A stretch of DNA of 64,000 nt, from positions 53,248,852-53,312,851 of the forward strand of contig OY992538.1 in assembly GCA_963921195.1 (NCBI GenBank), in the 5' to 3' direction. This DNA comes from Pegoplata infirma. Taxonomy: Eukaryota; Arthropoda; Insecta; Diptera; Anthomyiidae. Shown piece by piece: positions 47,301 through 55,378 of the stretch. How positions within the stretch are numbered: the stretch's first letter is position 1; every line of letters starts with the position of its first letter. The position numbers and the translations under genes were made by a program. The notes beneath the pieces are model-generated. The model was not told the origin of the DNA. It searched no databases and saw nothing but the letters and a program-made list of their open reading frames with translations.

Positions 47301-50300
47301 TCTGTTCCATTTTCATACACAGACCTGCGGTTCACTTCGACGCCAGTCATTGAATTTCCGGTCTTTATACATGATAATTCTCGTTGGGTCGACCTTGACA
47401 ACTTTTATCGGAGTTTCAATTGGATAACGATATCAATGCTGTCGCTCGAATGGTAAGTATAATTACACTTGGAATGAAAAAGTTTATCACTTCGAAATTT
47501 AACTCTGGTTAGCCAAAACATGAGACCTGTGCCCAGTTTCTGTAACAATGCGAAAAGTTTTCGCATCGAGAAAAAATAAATAATTTTGTAGTCATTTAGT
47601 TTTCTACAGGGTGAGTTCAATGATGCTAGTGTTAAAAACATCGAGTACAAAAAATAAATCAAAGCCTTTTTCTGAATCACTCTGTGGCATACTGGATGAC
47701 TATAATGTTATTTTATTTTTTTCGATGCGAAAACTTCTCGCATAGTTACAGAAATCGGGTACTGGTTGCCTGACGCTATCCGTGCTAGGGAAGAGGCCTT
47801 TATGAAAAGTTTTTACAAGAACAACGCCTTCGTGTCAGTGTTGTATCTACCCATAGGGGCAGTAAAAGCTTTTGGTCTTTCGTGAAAAGAATTAAGAACA
47901 ATTCAAGCTCTTCAATACCGACACTTTTACACTCAAAAAAAAAAAAACTGTAATGTTAGCAAAAAAAGCTTGTAAACCTACAAGAAAATTTGCTGATTTT
48001 GAACCCACAATTTTTTTGCTAAAGTTAGCAAAAATGTTTTGCTAATAATTAGTTAACTAAATTTTTTTTTTTTTTACACATTTGAGGACCCCATTGGGTT
48101 CGGACCCGATAGGTCCAGACCTAGTTGGGTTCCTTAAAAATCTTCATAGTTTTTGATCCAAAATTTGTGTCCGTTTCGCTCTACCTTGCTTAGTTTTTGA
48201 GATACGTGATTATAGGGGACCACTGGGGTCTTGAGAAATAAAAAACTCGATATCTCAAAAATATTACTCGGAGAGCTTTTGACTATTCTGCGGTCTTGTT
48301 CTACATGTTGAGAGCTACAAAAATGCTTTTGGACTTTTTGTTGTGTCGGCAATATTTACCGAGATATGAGCATTTTAAAATTTTCGGGAATGCTAACTTT
48401 TTTGGATCCAAAGTTAGGGCCCATTAGGGTCCACACATGTGAAGAGGACCCTCGAAAGTATGGAGATTCTAAGAACCAAAAATGCCCTCCATTTTGCTCT
48501 ATCTGGCTTAGTTTCCGAGATAGAGCCATTTTAAGTTGTCTGAAAATAAAAAAAAATTTACCATTTATTTTTGATAATGTTAGCAAAAAATCTTGTAAAA
48601 ATGTTGTCAACTCAATTTCAAATCTTAGCAAAAGAAATTAGTTCAACGTTTGTTTAAAATTGCTAATGTGCTAAATGAAGTTTACAAGAATTTTTTGCTA
48701 ACATGCTAATCTCAACTAAAAATTTGCTAAAAGTTAGCTAACTAGCATTAGCAAAAAAAAATTAGTAAATCTACTAACGTATTTTTTTGAGTGTAGATGG
48801 TGATCGAATATATAACAAACCAGTTGATAAGGCTAATCTTCTGACCGAAAGTTTTGCCAAGAACGCCCCTCTTCCATACTCCGAAGAGTGTCTAGTACAA
48901 TGTCCGAAATGCTATTCGACACTGTTGGAAAGTCCCCAAAAAAGGTTCAGCTAACAACCCGGATAACAACCGCCCAAAGCAATTTGCTGTACTCTCTCTT
49001 GGGTGTCAGAACGTTCCAAAGCTTGAAACGGCTTTAAGGAATGACCGGAAAAGGCGTGTTTAGAAGTAGATCCAGCGACTCTCCAACTGGAGGTAGACCA
49101 CACCCCATTAAGATCCTGTGCCTGGATGCCTCAGAAACGTCTTCTATGTTTCCACAGAAATTTTTTTTAAAAATCACATTTGGCAATTCTGATCATCTGT
49201 TTATAACTTTTAAGTTGCTGCCTATATGCAGTCCAGTCCTCGTCTGCTCATGAATATTTAGCCTTACTAAAAGCTTTTTGTAGGAATCTCTGCTTGTCTG
49301 CAACTCATTTCACCACCAAGGTGGCGTTTTTGCCCGTAGGCTTTGCAGAAGGGCAAGACGCATCCAGGTACCTATAACAAACATTTGGTATATGGGCAAC
49401 CAGGCAGTAAACTTCCGCCAAACTAAGCGGTTTAGAGGGTACTTCATCAAAAAGTAAAAAAAAAAGTCTCCCTATATTTCACCCAGTTTGTTATTTTCAG
49501 ATTTCTAAAGACTGCCTCAACCGGGCCACGCTCTCTCAGAAAAAACTCAATGTAGCGATGATCTGAGAAAGAATATTCTTACAAAACTCTCCAGGCATCA
49601 ATTCTATCAGAAAATGTATCTGATACAAATGTTACATCAAGAACCTCTCACACTTTTACTTTCACTCTTTAATCTCTTACCAATTATTTACCAAATGGTT
49701 TTGCATAAAGTAACACTTGACTTAATTTCGTTCCCATCCTCAACTTTACTCTCTCACGTAATTATACCCTACACCACACTGTGGTACAGGGTATAATGAG
49801 TTTGTGCTGATGTTTGTAACTACCCGAAATATTGGTCCTAGACCCACCTTTAAGTATACCGATCGACTCAGAATCACTTTTTGAGTCGATTTAGCGATGT
49901 CCGTCCGTCCGTCCGTCTGTCTGTCCATGTAAACGGTGTAAACACGATACAGGTCGCAATTTTGAATCAATTGACTTGAAATTTGAAACTTAAGCCTCTC
50001 TTGGCCCAAGGACGAAGCCTATTGAAATTGGAAAAAATCGGTCTATATTTAGACCTAGCCCCCATACAAAGGTCCTTTTTAGTTTTGGCTCAAATGACTC
50101 TAATAACCGTATTATAATAGGTATCTTTTTGAAATTTGGAAGGTAAACATGTTTTGTCTTCACAAATCACCATTCCGAATTTCAAAGAAATCGGACCAGT
50201 TCTTCTTGTAGCCCCCATACAAACCACCTTCCCGATTTTCACATAAATGTCTCAAATTTCATGAAAATAGAAAATATTTAATTAAAATTTTGTTTGTGTA

Positions 50301-51377
50301 TGTTAAACGCGTACTTAAATAACCTTATCAAACCTTGTAATCATCGGACCAGTTTTGGACTCAGGCCCCTTGTGAAAATTTCGCCCGATATTCAGTTTAA
50401 GCGGTTTATTGTTAACAAATAGAAGCCTATTTCACTCAAATTTGATTTATGAGTGTTTTTTACACTTATTAAAGATTTTAAAACATATAGATCTAATCGG
50501 TCCATGGGAATAATTTTCCGGGAAACTCTGGTGTAGGGTATTATATGGTCGGTCTTGACCGACTATAATTTTCTTACTTGTTTTTCTTTATTTTAGTTAA
50601 AAACATAAAAAAATTACTGCAAAATCTTAAATTATCATTAAAAATTCTTGATATGGTACCGTTGTTTTACTTACGTGTAACATTCTAAATTCCAAGCCGA
50701 AGCCAAACGAAAGAAACTATCGATTCTCTCACAATAAACCACCGGAGTGGGTAGAGCACGGTGTCCTGGAAACTTACACTCATAAGATATGCCATCTTGT
50801 TCATAAAAAGTCAGCGAACCATCTAAATGGACAACACAAAAGAATTCCCTTCCTTTAACCTTGCCAAAATGACCTTTACAAAATGAGAAAGCAGTTCTCT
50901 GAAAACGATATTCCATTATTTGTTGTAAGCTTAATTGGGCACCATGTTCGGCAACACCTCCCACATGTATAATATTATAGATAACCAACGAATTTGGATG
51001 AAGTACGGCCAATTGATTGGTATTTTCTTTACGATTGTTGCTAAAAAAATGGATTCGTTTTAAAAATTTCCATAATCAATTTAAAAAAAAAACACTTACG
51101 AACTAAATCTTCCCGCATAAACTCCTAATATTGGTGCCTCCGTAAATAATTCCAATAGTAAATCGGTAGCCTTATAACCCTGAGTATTACCATTGGCATC
51201 TACTTCGTAGTTAGGATAGAATATACTCAAGTGCCCCGTATGAGAAGCCATTATAATATAATCTTTTTCTTGATCTTCCAAACCAAAACGGGCACTTAAC
51301 AAACTGGCTACATCATAATTTTCCTCCAAATCCGAACATTGTGTGGACCACCAATTGCAGACATTAAACAAAGACAT
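37823..51377 (-). CDS. BBS9: BBS9 / PTHB1, BBSome subunit, complete nine-exon gene
   Basis: Exons, 5' to 3' on the minus strand: 51377-51100, 51040-50675, 45279-45172, 45079-44946, 44880-43947, 39907-39700, 39083-38917, 38854-38725, 38383-37823. They total 2886 nt, exactly 962 codons with the stop, and every junction is GT-AG with matching phase. BBS9 is a BBSome subunit, the coat that moves membrane proteins in cilia; in flies, ciliated cells are mainly sensory neurons and sperm. The N-terminal propeller begins MSLFNVCNWWST (human PTHB1 begins MSLFKARDWWST). Other matches are FGKVKGREFFCVVHLDG, LGERNFMCLTDTG, YLGSDPYIFQ and GIPRVIQ. Human PTHB1 is about 887 residues; this one is longer because of an acidic C-terminal extension. 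No break is seen in any exon. Confidence 0.93.
38481..38634. mobile_element. MITE family copy 2 in a BBS9 intron
   Basis: 154 bp with TATAGAGGCGAAGG / CCTTTGCCTCTATA ends; the interior matches the copy at 5230-5403 (GTACGACTTGT, GGTGAATTCACATCGACAAA, CGTACGTGTGAGA). Sits in the 341-nt intron between exons 8 and 9. Confidence 0.8.
38725..38854 (-). CDS. BBS9: BBS9 exon 8
   Basis: 130 nt, residues 732-775: QRCDLSCALVLTKFIISTLN then KIVRVVSSVLSTPSEDWTEL, like human ATHLVILLIALWQKL and GWEETV. Acceptor TAATTTCAG, donor TTG|GTAAGT. Confidence 0.87.
38917..39083 (-). CDS. BBS9: BBS9 exon 7
   Basis: 167 nt, residues 677-732. Charged and helical, with a coiled-coil-like heptad pattern (LELDELWQKFKDLQRKLQEK; ENYDHLISEGDKLMEMRKDEL), matching the helical C-terminal part of PTHB1. 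Acceptor TTTTTACAG, donor G|GTATTT, which is weaker than the others. Confidence 0.85.
39109..39664. mobile_element. TA-targeting MITE filling the exon 6-7 intron of BBS9
   Basis: 556 bp, ends CACTTAGAAAA and CTGTTAGTG, flanked by TA on each side. The interior is rich in ACTACA/TGTAGT words. A truncated inverted relative lies at 40755-40993. The intron is 616 nt, so the element accounts for all but about 58 nt of it. Confidence 0.8.
39700..39907 (-). CDS. BBS9: BBS9 exon 6
   Basis: 208 nt, residues 607-676: RLQSDNLETFPLILERLIMK aligns with human RIQSEQFEDLWLITNELIL. Acceptor AATTTCAG, donor ACG|GTAGGT, phase 0 out. The downstream intron is almost entirely one MITE. Confidence 0.9.
40074..40260. 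mobile_element. Fragment of mini-me/DINE-like element
   Basis: CAAGTAAGAAAAT then GAAATAGGCTTCTATTT, CCGCTTTAACTGAATATCGG and CTAAGTCCAAAAATG match the interiors of the elements at 49757-50578 and 53144-53949. No (GTCY)n core is retained. Confidence 0.65.
40755..40993. mobile_element. Half copy of the ACTACA-rich TA MITE, inverted
   Basis: Reverse complement of the left part of 39109-39664 (AACAACTACATAAAACAACT, ATTACTACATTG-type words), ending CTAAGTG|TA at 40993. The other terminus is absent, so the element is truncated at the jockey deletion junction. Confidence 0.75.
41606..41838. mobile_element. TA MITE, CACCCAAAAAA / TTTTGAGTG ends
   Basis: About 233 bp including one TA, inserted in the jockey coding region. 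The interior is rich in ACTAAAATTAGTAACTAA-like words. Ends match the CAC(T/C)(C/T)AAAAA class seen at five other places. Confidence 0.75.
42112..42395. mobile_element. Truncated relative of the ACTCAC-rich hAT MITE
   Basis: TCACTCACAATCACGTGAGT and ACGTGAGTAAAATTGA match the element at 12134-12648, but the TAGAGATGGGC termini are missing. The left edge abuts the truncated jockey element. Confidence 0.75.
42595..43020 (+). mobile_element. RTE-like retrotransposon tail fragment
   Basis: The plus strand reads RPRKRWKDYVKADLKVIK, then, after the MITE at 42659-42936, VENKRPLS. This resembles the C-terminal (G)RPxxRW...D(L) tail of RTE-type proteins. Short and degenerate, so only tentative. Confidence 0.45.
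42659..42936. mobile_element. MITE with perfect CCCGAGTAAAAATGT ends
   Basis: Perfect 15-bp inverted termini and an interior with longer imperfect inversion (CCGTACTGATCCGAAAAATG / CATTTTTCGGATCAGTACTG). 278 bp. A 2-bp AG may flank both sides. The ends resemble those of the hairpin MITE at 7935-8279. Confidence 0.85.
43190..43800 (+). mobile_element. LOA/I-type retrotransposon 3' fragment (RNase H end and tail)
   Basis: The plus strand reads KGKLIWVPDHIRIQGNGRADELANQGAD, the C-terminal RNase H motif (WVPGHxxxxGNExADELA) of RNase H-bearing non-LTR elements, then a Cys/His-rich tail. Frameshifts and stops are present. The tail matches 10762-10870. Confidence 0.75.
43947..44880 (-). CDS. BBS9: BBS9 exon 5
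   Basis: 934 nt, residues 296-607. Contains the end of the propeller (SKVFIYENASIVWAAQF; VTLGPTGKLRIGYLGSDPYIF at about 347-367) and the beta-sandwich region with GIPRVIQ at about 519-525 and FFPEFVSW. Starts after TTTATTACAG and ends AG|GTAAGT. The downstream intron (39908-43946) is 4 kb and holds jockey-, RTE- and LOA-like debris. Confidence 0.93.
44946..45079 (-). CDS. BBS9: BBS9 exon 4
   Basis: 134 nt, residues 251-296: DYASIMILGERNFMCLTDTG corresponds to human SSVFVLGERNFFCLKDNGQ, followed by VEFILKLDYAPKCFHSFVVG. Acceptor TTTTTTTCAG, donor G|GTAAGT; flanking introns are 92 and 65 nt. Confidence 0.9.
45172..45279 (-). CDS. BBS9: BBS9 exon 3
   Basis: 108 nt, residues 215-251, TYQDLSHSSINKSQYQPIW then VCLGEGILDINVVQSRG, matching the human VDWTLNIGEQALDICIV region. 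Acceptor TATTTTTAG, donor GG|GTACGT. Too short to show as a long open frame; supported by phase and homology. Confidence 0.88.
45343..45983. mobile_element. hAT MITE with TAGTGTCCGACCGAACAG ends, 8-bp target duplication
   Basis: Flanked by CAAATAAT at 45335-45342 and 45984-45991. 641 bp; both subterminal regions carry repeated GAACNGTTCGG / GGTTACCGAAC motifs. The ends are close to those of the hAT MITE at 3780-4767 (TAGAGTCCGACCGAA), so the two are sister families. It lies between BBS9 exon 3 and the LOA-like element. Confidence 0.92.
45992..47460 (-). mobile_element. LOA-like retrotransposon: RT and RNase H part
   Basis: Minus strand: HAYSKSISTETA, REYTMVAFYNIEEAFTNVIP, SPLLWNLVLNSILLSLKARG and HVVAYADDVAIAV (intact YADD RT core), LEVNPSKSEHILF, then TIINFYTDGSRL with VYQAKMH (RNase H). 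Several frameshifts break the frame. The upstream linker continues at 49030-49600. Confidence 0.82.
47529..47756. mobile_element. MITE with AGTTTCTGTAAC-type ends between two retroelements
   Basis: TTTCTGTAAC...ATGCGAAAAGTTTTCGCATCGA at the left mirrors CGATGCGAAAACTTCTCGCAT...GTTACAGAAA at the right. About 225 bp; the target duplication is not resolved. Confidence 0.65.
47757..49030 (+). mobile_element. Jockey-like retrotransposon remnant, plus strand
   Basis: The plus strand reads SKSFWSFVKRIKNNSSSSIP, closely matching the minus-strand copy at 41.5 kb, then (after the MITE at 47930-48793) RIYNKPVDKANLLTESFAKN, and a degenerate CWKV...PKKGSANNPDNNRP. Same family as 40290-42111 but inserted in the opposite direction. 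Confidence 0.7.
47930..48793. mobile_element. 864-bp TA MITE, CACTCAAAAAA ends
   Basis: TA|CACTCAAAAAAAA...TTTTTTTGAGTG|TA inside a jockey reading frame. Removing it with one TA rejoins IPTLL to DGDRIYNKP in frame. The interior has GCTAACATTAGCAAA-like words at both ends and, in the centre, an inverted pair around 48140-48540. Confidence 0.85.
49030..49600 (-). mobile_element. LOA-like retrotransposon: endonuclease-RT linker part
   Basis: The minus strand reads WWNELQTSRDSYKKLL and later NFCGNIEDVSEASRHRILM, the segment that precedes RT in R1/LOA-type proteins. It is collinear with 45992-47460, from which it is separated by the jockey insertion. Confidence 0.65.
49757..50578 (+). mobile_element. 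mini-me/DINE-1-like element with (GTCY)7
   Basis: Starts ATACCCTACACCAC. The (GTCC/GTCT) tract is at 49899-49926. A 7-bp hairpin GTCGGTC-TT-GACCGAC lies just before the TATAATTTTCTTACTTG end. Known mini-me/DINE-1 elements of Diptera carry a GTCY microsatellite core and a 3' stem-loop. An inverted relative lies at 53144-53949. Confidence 0.8.
50675..51040 (-). CDS. BBS9: BBS9 exon 2
   Basis: 366 nt, residues 93-215. Begins SNNRKENTNQLAVLHPNSL; the central segment YRFQRTAFSFCKGHFGKVKGREFFCV matches human HNLQRTACNMTYGSFGGVKGRDLICI. The donor GTAAGT opens a 5395-nt intron containing nested retrotransposons. Confidence 0.93.
51100..51377 (-). CDS. BBS9: BBS9 exon 1 (start codon)
   Basis: 278 nt, residues 1-93. 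The ATG at 51377 is chosen because MSLFNVCNWWST aligns with the human N-terminus. First propeller blade with IIMASHTGHLSIF (human IIVGSFMGYLRIF). Donor C|GTAAGT; ends in phase 2. The following intron is 59 nt. Confidence 0.93.
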
Positions 51378-51957
51378 ATTGACAATAGAATTGTTTCTCT
51401 GGATATCACGTTAACATTACGTGTGTAAGTGATATCCTGAAAAAAATAATAACAAAATAAAGGATTTTTGTTTTCAATGTTTTGGCCACTTTGCAAGGTT
51501 GCTAGGAAACCTTAAGTGAATGTATGGTTTTATTATAAGGGAATCTATCAGGTGTCTTTTGATGAAAAGTTTAAGGGTTGTTGTGATTGAAAAGAGCAGG
51601 GTGGTGGCATGGTCCAACTGCAGGACTATGAACTTTTTTTTGGGAATTTATGTTTTGTATGTTTAATAAATGGTAATTTTTAGAGATTGTTTAAGGTTTT
51701 TCGAGGGTTTATTTCTCCCTCTTGGTCTGATTTTTCCTATTACGAGCATAATCTGCCTTGGACATATACGAGCCAAATTTAAACGGTCTAGTTCTTTTAG
51801 TTTGACTTCATATTCGAAATAGCAGTCTAGGACCCCATAAAGTATATAAATTACACTACAGAACCTTATACAGTTAATTGCTATTGTTCTAGTGATCGCA
51901 AATCTGGTCTCCAAACTTTTTGGTCAAGGTTCAAAAAGGTCGTCGTTTTGGGAATTT
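51378..51957. other. BBS9 5' flank / promoter region
   Basis: Upstream of the BBS9 start. No gene, and no clear TATA or X-box could be fixed by eye (ciliary genes often have RFX X-boxes). 51700-51957 may contain older repeat sequence. Confidence 0.4.
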
Positions 51958-52854
51958 TTATACCCTCCACTCTAGTGATAGAAGGTATATAAGTTTGTCA
52001 TTCCGTTTGTTACACATCGAAATATTGGTCTAGGACCCAATAAAGTATATATATTCATGATCCTCGATCGATTTTATGTCGATCTAGCGATGTCCGTCCG
52101 CCTGTCTGTCCGTCCGTAGAAAACACGCTAACTTTTGAAAGACTTTACAGAGGCTACTGAAGTTTGGCATATATGGTGGTCATTTACCTGGTGATTGATA
52201 TTGCAATCCAGCGAAATCGGTCCAGTTGTTCAAAAGTTATGAGCAAAAGAGTAAATTTCGGCAAGGGTGTTTCGCGAATTTACGAAATAAAAAACACTAT
52301 AACTTTCTAAAGACAATAATGCGACTGCTGAAGCTTGGCATGTATCTTTGCCGTTCCCCAGGTCTGTTTGGTATTGAATTTCAGCTCAATCGGTCCAGTG
52401 GTTCAAAAGTTCTAAGCAAAACCCTGAAATTCAGATTGGTTTCATCTTTAATGCCACGTGTTAAACAAGTTTCAAAAGCATTGGTAATAACTTAACACTG
52501 CTTTTTAGACTTGTTTAGTTTTAAAAGCATTGATAACTTCAAAATTACACTCGAAAAAAATTTTACACTCAAAAAAATGTTACACTCAAAAAAACAATTT
52601 AGTTTTTTTTTTTACAAAAATGTTCGTGTGGGCAATTCACTTTAACTATGCGTTACTGTAGTGTGAAGAACAAAAAATTCTCCGCTATAGTAAAGTTTGC
52701 ATAAAATAAAGTAAATGAAAGATTAAGAAAATTGTTGTTGGTCTCTAGATTAAATGCATTGTTTGAGTTAGAGAAACAGCTTTTCTGCATACTTAACACG
52801 AAACCTACTGTGAGTTAAAAGCAAACGACGTTTAGTCACTGATGTTTGTACACC

Positions 52855-52925
52855 GAGTATAGCCTAGTGGTTAAAGCTTCGGTATACAAAACATGAGTGA
52901 TTTAACGACACAGGTTCGAATATAA
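52855..52925 (+). repeat. tRNA-like (SINE-type) internal promoter remnant
   Basis: TAGCCTAGTGG at 52862 fits the Pol III A box (TRGCNNAGTGG), and GGTTCGAAT at 52914 fits the B box. Spacing is 52 nt, longer than in most tRNAs, and the T-stem and acceptor stem do not pair. So this is a tRNA-derived SINE or tRNA pseudogene, not a working tRNA. It lies in DNA absent from the related element at 55379-57003. Confidence 0.4.
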
Positions 52926-53143
52926 AGAATTTTTCTAGCAAATATCAAATAATCAATTTAATGTAATTGCCTACTGATGACGTAGAAGTGGCTACAGAAA
53001 CCATGGTCTAGGGTAAATCCACATTTAATTTAATCTTTAGAAGACACAATTTTCTTCTTCAATCAGAAAAAAACAAATGACAATATTTTGTGTACATACG
53101 AACGTTCATTCACTCAGAAATATTTTTACAGTAAAAAACAAGT

Positions 53144-53949
53144 AAGAAAATTATAGTCGGTCAAGACCGACCATATAATACCCTGCACCAGTTTTTTCCG
53201 GAAAATGGGTTCCAAGTCCAAACAAGAACCGATTGGATCTGTCTTTTGTTAGATCTTTATTTAGTGTAGAAAACACACACAGATAAAATTTTAGTGGAAT
53301 TTGTTTATTTTTTTGTCAATAGACCGATTTAACTGAATATCGGTCGAAATTTTTATATGAGGGACTAAGTCCAAAAATGGTCCAATTATATTTCGATTTG
53401 ATTAGGTTACTAAAGTGCACGTTTAACACCTAAAAATAAAATTTTTATAAAATATTTCCATTTTCATTAATTTTGAGGGAATTATGTGAAAATCGGGAGG
53501 GTGGGTTGTATGGGGACTTCCAGAAGGACTGACCCGATTCCTTTGAAATTTGGAATGAAGATTTTTGCATACAAAATTTGATTACCAGCTAAATTTGAAA
53601 GCGATATCTATTATAATACGGTTATTAGAGTCGATTAAGCCGAATCCAAAGGGGGCGTTTGTATGGGGGCTAGGTCTTAACATGGACCGAATTTCTAAAA
53701 TTAAAATAGGCTTCGTTCTTGGCTTAAAAGATGCTTAAGTTTCAAATTTCAATTCAATTGATTGAAAATTGCGACCTGTATCGTGCTTAAACCGATAGAT
53801 GGACAGACGGACGGACATCGCTAAATTGACTTAAAAAGTCACTCTAAGTATTGGTATACTTAAAGGTAGGTCTAGGACCAATATTTCGGGTAGTTACAAA
53901 CATCAGCACAAACTCATTATACCCTGAACCACAGAGTGGTGTAGGGTAT
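53144..53949 (-). mobile_element. mini-me/DINE-1-like element, inverted copy
   Basis: Same family as 49757-50578, read in reverse: CAAGTAAGAAAATTATA, hairpin GTCGGTC-AA-GACCGAC, ATACCCTGCACCA, GACAGACGGACGGACATC at about 53800, ending GTGGTGTAGGGTATAA. Nested in 51958-54163. Confidence 0.8.
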
Positions 53950-54163
53950 AAACATTACACTCGAAAAAATTTTACACTAAAAAAAAAATTAGTATTTTTT
54001 TTTTTTTATTTTAAATGACAAAAAAAGAGTTTTTTACTCAAAATAAAATATATCTAATCAAAATTGTCAATTTTTTTCACGTTAAAAAATGTACTATCCT
54101 TTAAAAAAATGCATTGTGGAGGGTATTCATAGATTCGGCAAGGTCGAATTTAACTTTTCTACT

Positions 54164-54520
54164 GGATGCAGAGCTCATTTGGTCAGTCACCTAACCCTTT
54201 GGTGCCCTAATTGTCTCTCAGTGATGTCTTATTCGTATTGAATATTTTTTTACGTATTTTTGTCACTCAAAAATATTTTTACACTAAAAAAAAATACACT
54301 CGAAAAAAATTTTACACTCAAAAATAATTTTACACTCAAAAAAAAATTATTTATTTTTTTTTTCAAAAATTACTAAAAAAAAGTTGTTTTACACACAATA
54401 AAATATATCTAATCAATAATGTTATTTTTTTCACGTTAGAAAATTTACTATCACTTAAAAAGGGCATTGTGGAGGGTATTCATAGATTCGGCAAAGTCGA
54501 ATTTAACTTTTCTACTTGTT
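54164..54520 (+). repeat. Tandem second copy of the mini-me-like end
   Basis: TTTTTTCACGTTA, GCATTGTGGAGGGTATTCAT and TTTAACTTTTCTACT repeat the end of the preceding element, after a ~250-bp stretch with ACACTCAAAAA words and a short unique piece (54165-54240). Confidence 0.6.
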
Positions 54521-55378
54521 ACTTCTTAAAGTGGTTCCCATCTGTCATAAGTGTCGCGTCTGCTTAGTCTATGTTATGGGCTGGAAATTTTAAATTATGT
54601 TCATTTTAATACACCCAAGCTTCATGTTTAAAACTGAATATGACTTAAGACAACAACTTTGTTATTTAAAAAAAATAGAAAAAAAAACTTGAGACATTTT
54701 GTCTAGTGCATATCGATGACAATTGCAGTTTATGCTGAAAAATTAATACTTTTCCGCGCGTACTTATAACTTGTAGTTTATTATTTCAGTTGGTGTTGCA
54801 CTTTATGCAACATTGTATTAATAACTGCAGACAATTAGGACGTGCCTTAAATGTAAATTTATTTAAATTTTTGTTTTTTTTACTATTTAACGTTAAGTAA
54901 AGACAAGAAAAACGTTTATTGCAGAAAAACTTCTAATTCCAAAGTTCAGTTTGATCATAAAATAATAGCGATTAGGAAATGATGGCCACCAAACTGGACA
55001 ATTCGAGTATAGGGTTTTACAATCTTTTGGTAGTAGAATCGAACCTATATAGTAGAATTCTTGTGTTTTTCAAATAGTTTTTTTTTGTTGCACAGTGTTG
55101 TTTCTTAAAATCAATCCATGTTTTGTGCGGCAGATTTTATAGCTTACTCATCAGGTTAGCTAATTTTGGGTGTAGTTTTTTTTTGTCGTAATTTACCTAT
55201 AAAATGTTTTTATTTTATTAATTAAAATTTTATAGATAACCTTGCACTTGAATTTTTAAAATGTTAAAATAAGATGATTGTTCTGTTTATATTGCAAATT
55301 AATTATAAATTATGGTTAAATAAATGTTTACGCTTTATTATTACCAAAAATATTTTTTAACCGGTTCAAAAAAAAAAA
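54521..55378. other. AT-rich intergenic sequence, no gene
   Basis: No coding frame. TTGTTGCACAGTG at about 55088 matches the terminus of the foldback at 7133-8562, suggesting a solo end of that element. Confidence 0.45.

Larger units (their letters stand above)
51958..54163 (+). mobile_element. mini-me/DINE-like element, second family, with nested insertions
   Basis: Begins ATACCCTCCACTCTAGTGAT, has a (GTCC/GTCT) tract near 52090-52115 and several ACACTCAAAAAA words, and ends GTGGAGGGTATTCATAGATTCGG then a CGAATTT hairpin and TTTCTACT. Interrupted by a ~450-bp insertion (about 52620-53070) and by the element at 53144-53949. An inverted relative lies at 55379-57003. Confidence 0.7.

Noticed and set aside
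52855..52925. Functional tRNA gene
   Set aside because: A and B boxes are present, but the T-stem (ACAGG...ATAAA) and acceptor stem do not pair, and the spacing is long.
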